Part shown: piece by piece, positions 63,370 through 64,000 of the stretch | Numbering within the stretch: position 1 is the first letter of the stretch | Layout of the letters: each line of letters starts with the position of its first letter | Translations under genes and position numbers: made by a program | Notes under the pieces: model-generated | Seen by the model: only the letters and a program-made list of their open reading frames with translations | Told to the model about the DNA's origin: nothing | Database searches by the model: none | Assembly (NCBI GenBank): GCA_963707125.1 | Contig: CAVPOU010000002.1 | Span: 1-64,000 of the forward strand | Length of the DNA: 64,000 nucleotides | DNA from: CAVPDE01 sp963707125 | GTDB lineage: Bacteria; Desulfobacterota; DSM-4660; Desulfatiglandales; HGW-15 | Reading direction: 5' to 3'

Positions 63370-64000
63370 ATGGACACACTTACTAAAACCATAGACGCCG
63401 ACCATACAAGACCTCCGGTGACCAGTGTCGGCGTTATCGGGTGGATTAGAGCGAACCTCTTTAACAGTGTCTTCAACTCTATTCTCAGCCTTGTGACCCT
63501 CTTCCTCCTCGGTAAAGTCGTGCCTCCTCTCGTCCGGTGGGCTTTTATCGACAGTGTCTGGGTTAGCAGCGGCCAGGCCTGCAAACAGGCAGCCGGCGCC
63601 TGCTGGTCCATCATTTCTTCAAACTTCCGCTTTATCCTGTTCGGGTTTTATCCTCAAGAACTGCAGTGGCGTCCCCTCGTGGCGATGCTCATCCTGTTTG
63701 GTCTTTTCTTTTACAGCAGAGACAGAACACACTGGAAAAAGTCGCTCGGCTATGCATGGATCGTGGGGTTGATTTTGATGGGGCTCCTCATGACGGGTGG
63801 GATCTTCGGACTCACGCACGTTGAAAGCACGCAGTGGAGCGGTTTGCCCCTCACCCTCCTGCTCGCCGTGTTCGGCCTGACCGCCGCTTATCCCCTGGGA
63901 GTGATTTTGGCCCTCGGCCGCCGTTCGAAAATGCCTGCCGTCAAAATCATGTCTATCCTCTACATCGAGCTCATCCGCGGCGTCCCCCTGATAAGTCTTC
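63370..64000 (+). CDS. aapM: General L-amino acid ABC transporter, permease AapM (3' end outside window)
   Basis: The first 210 codons are present: MDTLTKTIDADHTRPPVTSV, FNSVFNSILSLVTLFLLGKV, CKQAAGACWSIISSNFRFIL and LYIELIRGVPLISL. This matches AapM/YhdY, with aapP (ATPase) expected next. It is open to the window edge. ATG at 63370 follows aaagaagag. Confidence 0.92.
   Translation, partial: MDTLTKTIDADHTRPPVTSVGVIGWIRANLFNSVFNSILSLVTLFLLGKVVPPLVRWAFIDSVWVSSGQACKQAAGACWSIISSNFRFILFGFYPQELQWRPLVAMLILFGLFFYSRDRTHWKKSLGYAWIVGLILMGLLMTGGIFGLTHVESTQWSGLPLTLLLAVFGLTAAYPLGVILALGRRSKMPAVKIMSILYIELIRGVPLISL

Overview
The window looks like a chromosomal segment of an anaerobic Gram-negative bacterium of the Deltaproteobacteria/Desulfobacterota (Syntrophobacterales-like) type. 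The evidence is a split F1Fo operon carrying b and b' subunits without a or c, a very large BadF-type acyl-CoA dehydratase activase with its partner subunit, an RNase E/G, bactofilin next to mreBCD/mrdA/rodA, LarB, an oxygen-sensitive ThiC, and general amino-acid (Aap) and BMP-family ABC transporters. This assignment rests on gene content and protein style, not on a database match.

Layout. From 1 to about 10.3 kb is a gene-poor accessory stretch: a frameshifted IclR regulator with a palindromic operator, gene remnants (FabF tail, metalloprotease/CAP debris, RAYT transposase N-terminus), an intact MntA/HEPN toxin-antitoxin pair, a decayed MazEF pair, a secreted WD40-caspase protein preceded by the tail of a lost paralogue, a secreted orphan, a 53-aa exported micro-protein and a PilZ protein. 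From 10.3 to 26.7 kb is a leftward housekeeping block: TraB, an M48 protease with TPRs (frameshifted), rng, the activase pair, a radical SAM protein, polA, a beta-flower protein, rny, a structured intergenic RNA candidate, zapA and zapB. From 26.9 to 32.9 kb is the atp operon (atpF'-F-H-A-G-D-C). From 33.1 to 39.2 kb is the cell-shape cluster mreB-C-D-mrdA-rodA-bactofilin (mreB frameshifted). From 39.3 to 44.0 kb, rightward, is rpmH-rnpA-yidD-yidC-jag-mnmE. From 44.0 to 47.6 kb are thiC, thiD, a YdcF-like protein and dtd. From 47.6 to 57 kb are a B12-type radical SAM protein, larB, a CBS protein and a BMP nucleoside/sugar-type ABC system. From 57.4 to 64 kb are an MltD-like lytic transglycosylase, DUF72, a class IV aminotransferase and aapJ-aapQ-aapM (aapM runs off the end).

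The most unusual signal lies between the genes. More than ten intergenic gaps hold 60-130 bp arrays built from a short word of about 7-10 nt that is repeated imperfectly, and most of them have a second arm that is the rough reverse complement of the first. The word differs from gap to gap (gagtaatg, cagtaagcagtagg, gctgaaggctgaag, caatgctcaatgag, gagtgacaagt, cgaataacgaa and others) while the hairpin-like architecture stays constant. Three further gaps carry REP-like cgtcattccggc...gccggaatcc elements, and a RAYT-type transposase remnant is present.

Four otherwise conserved genes (IclR, M48 protease, mreB, ABC permease) each contain one apparent single-base indel. Two of these fall in homopolymers, which suggests base-calling errors in a draft or metagenome-derived assembly; the other two do not.
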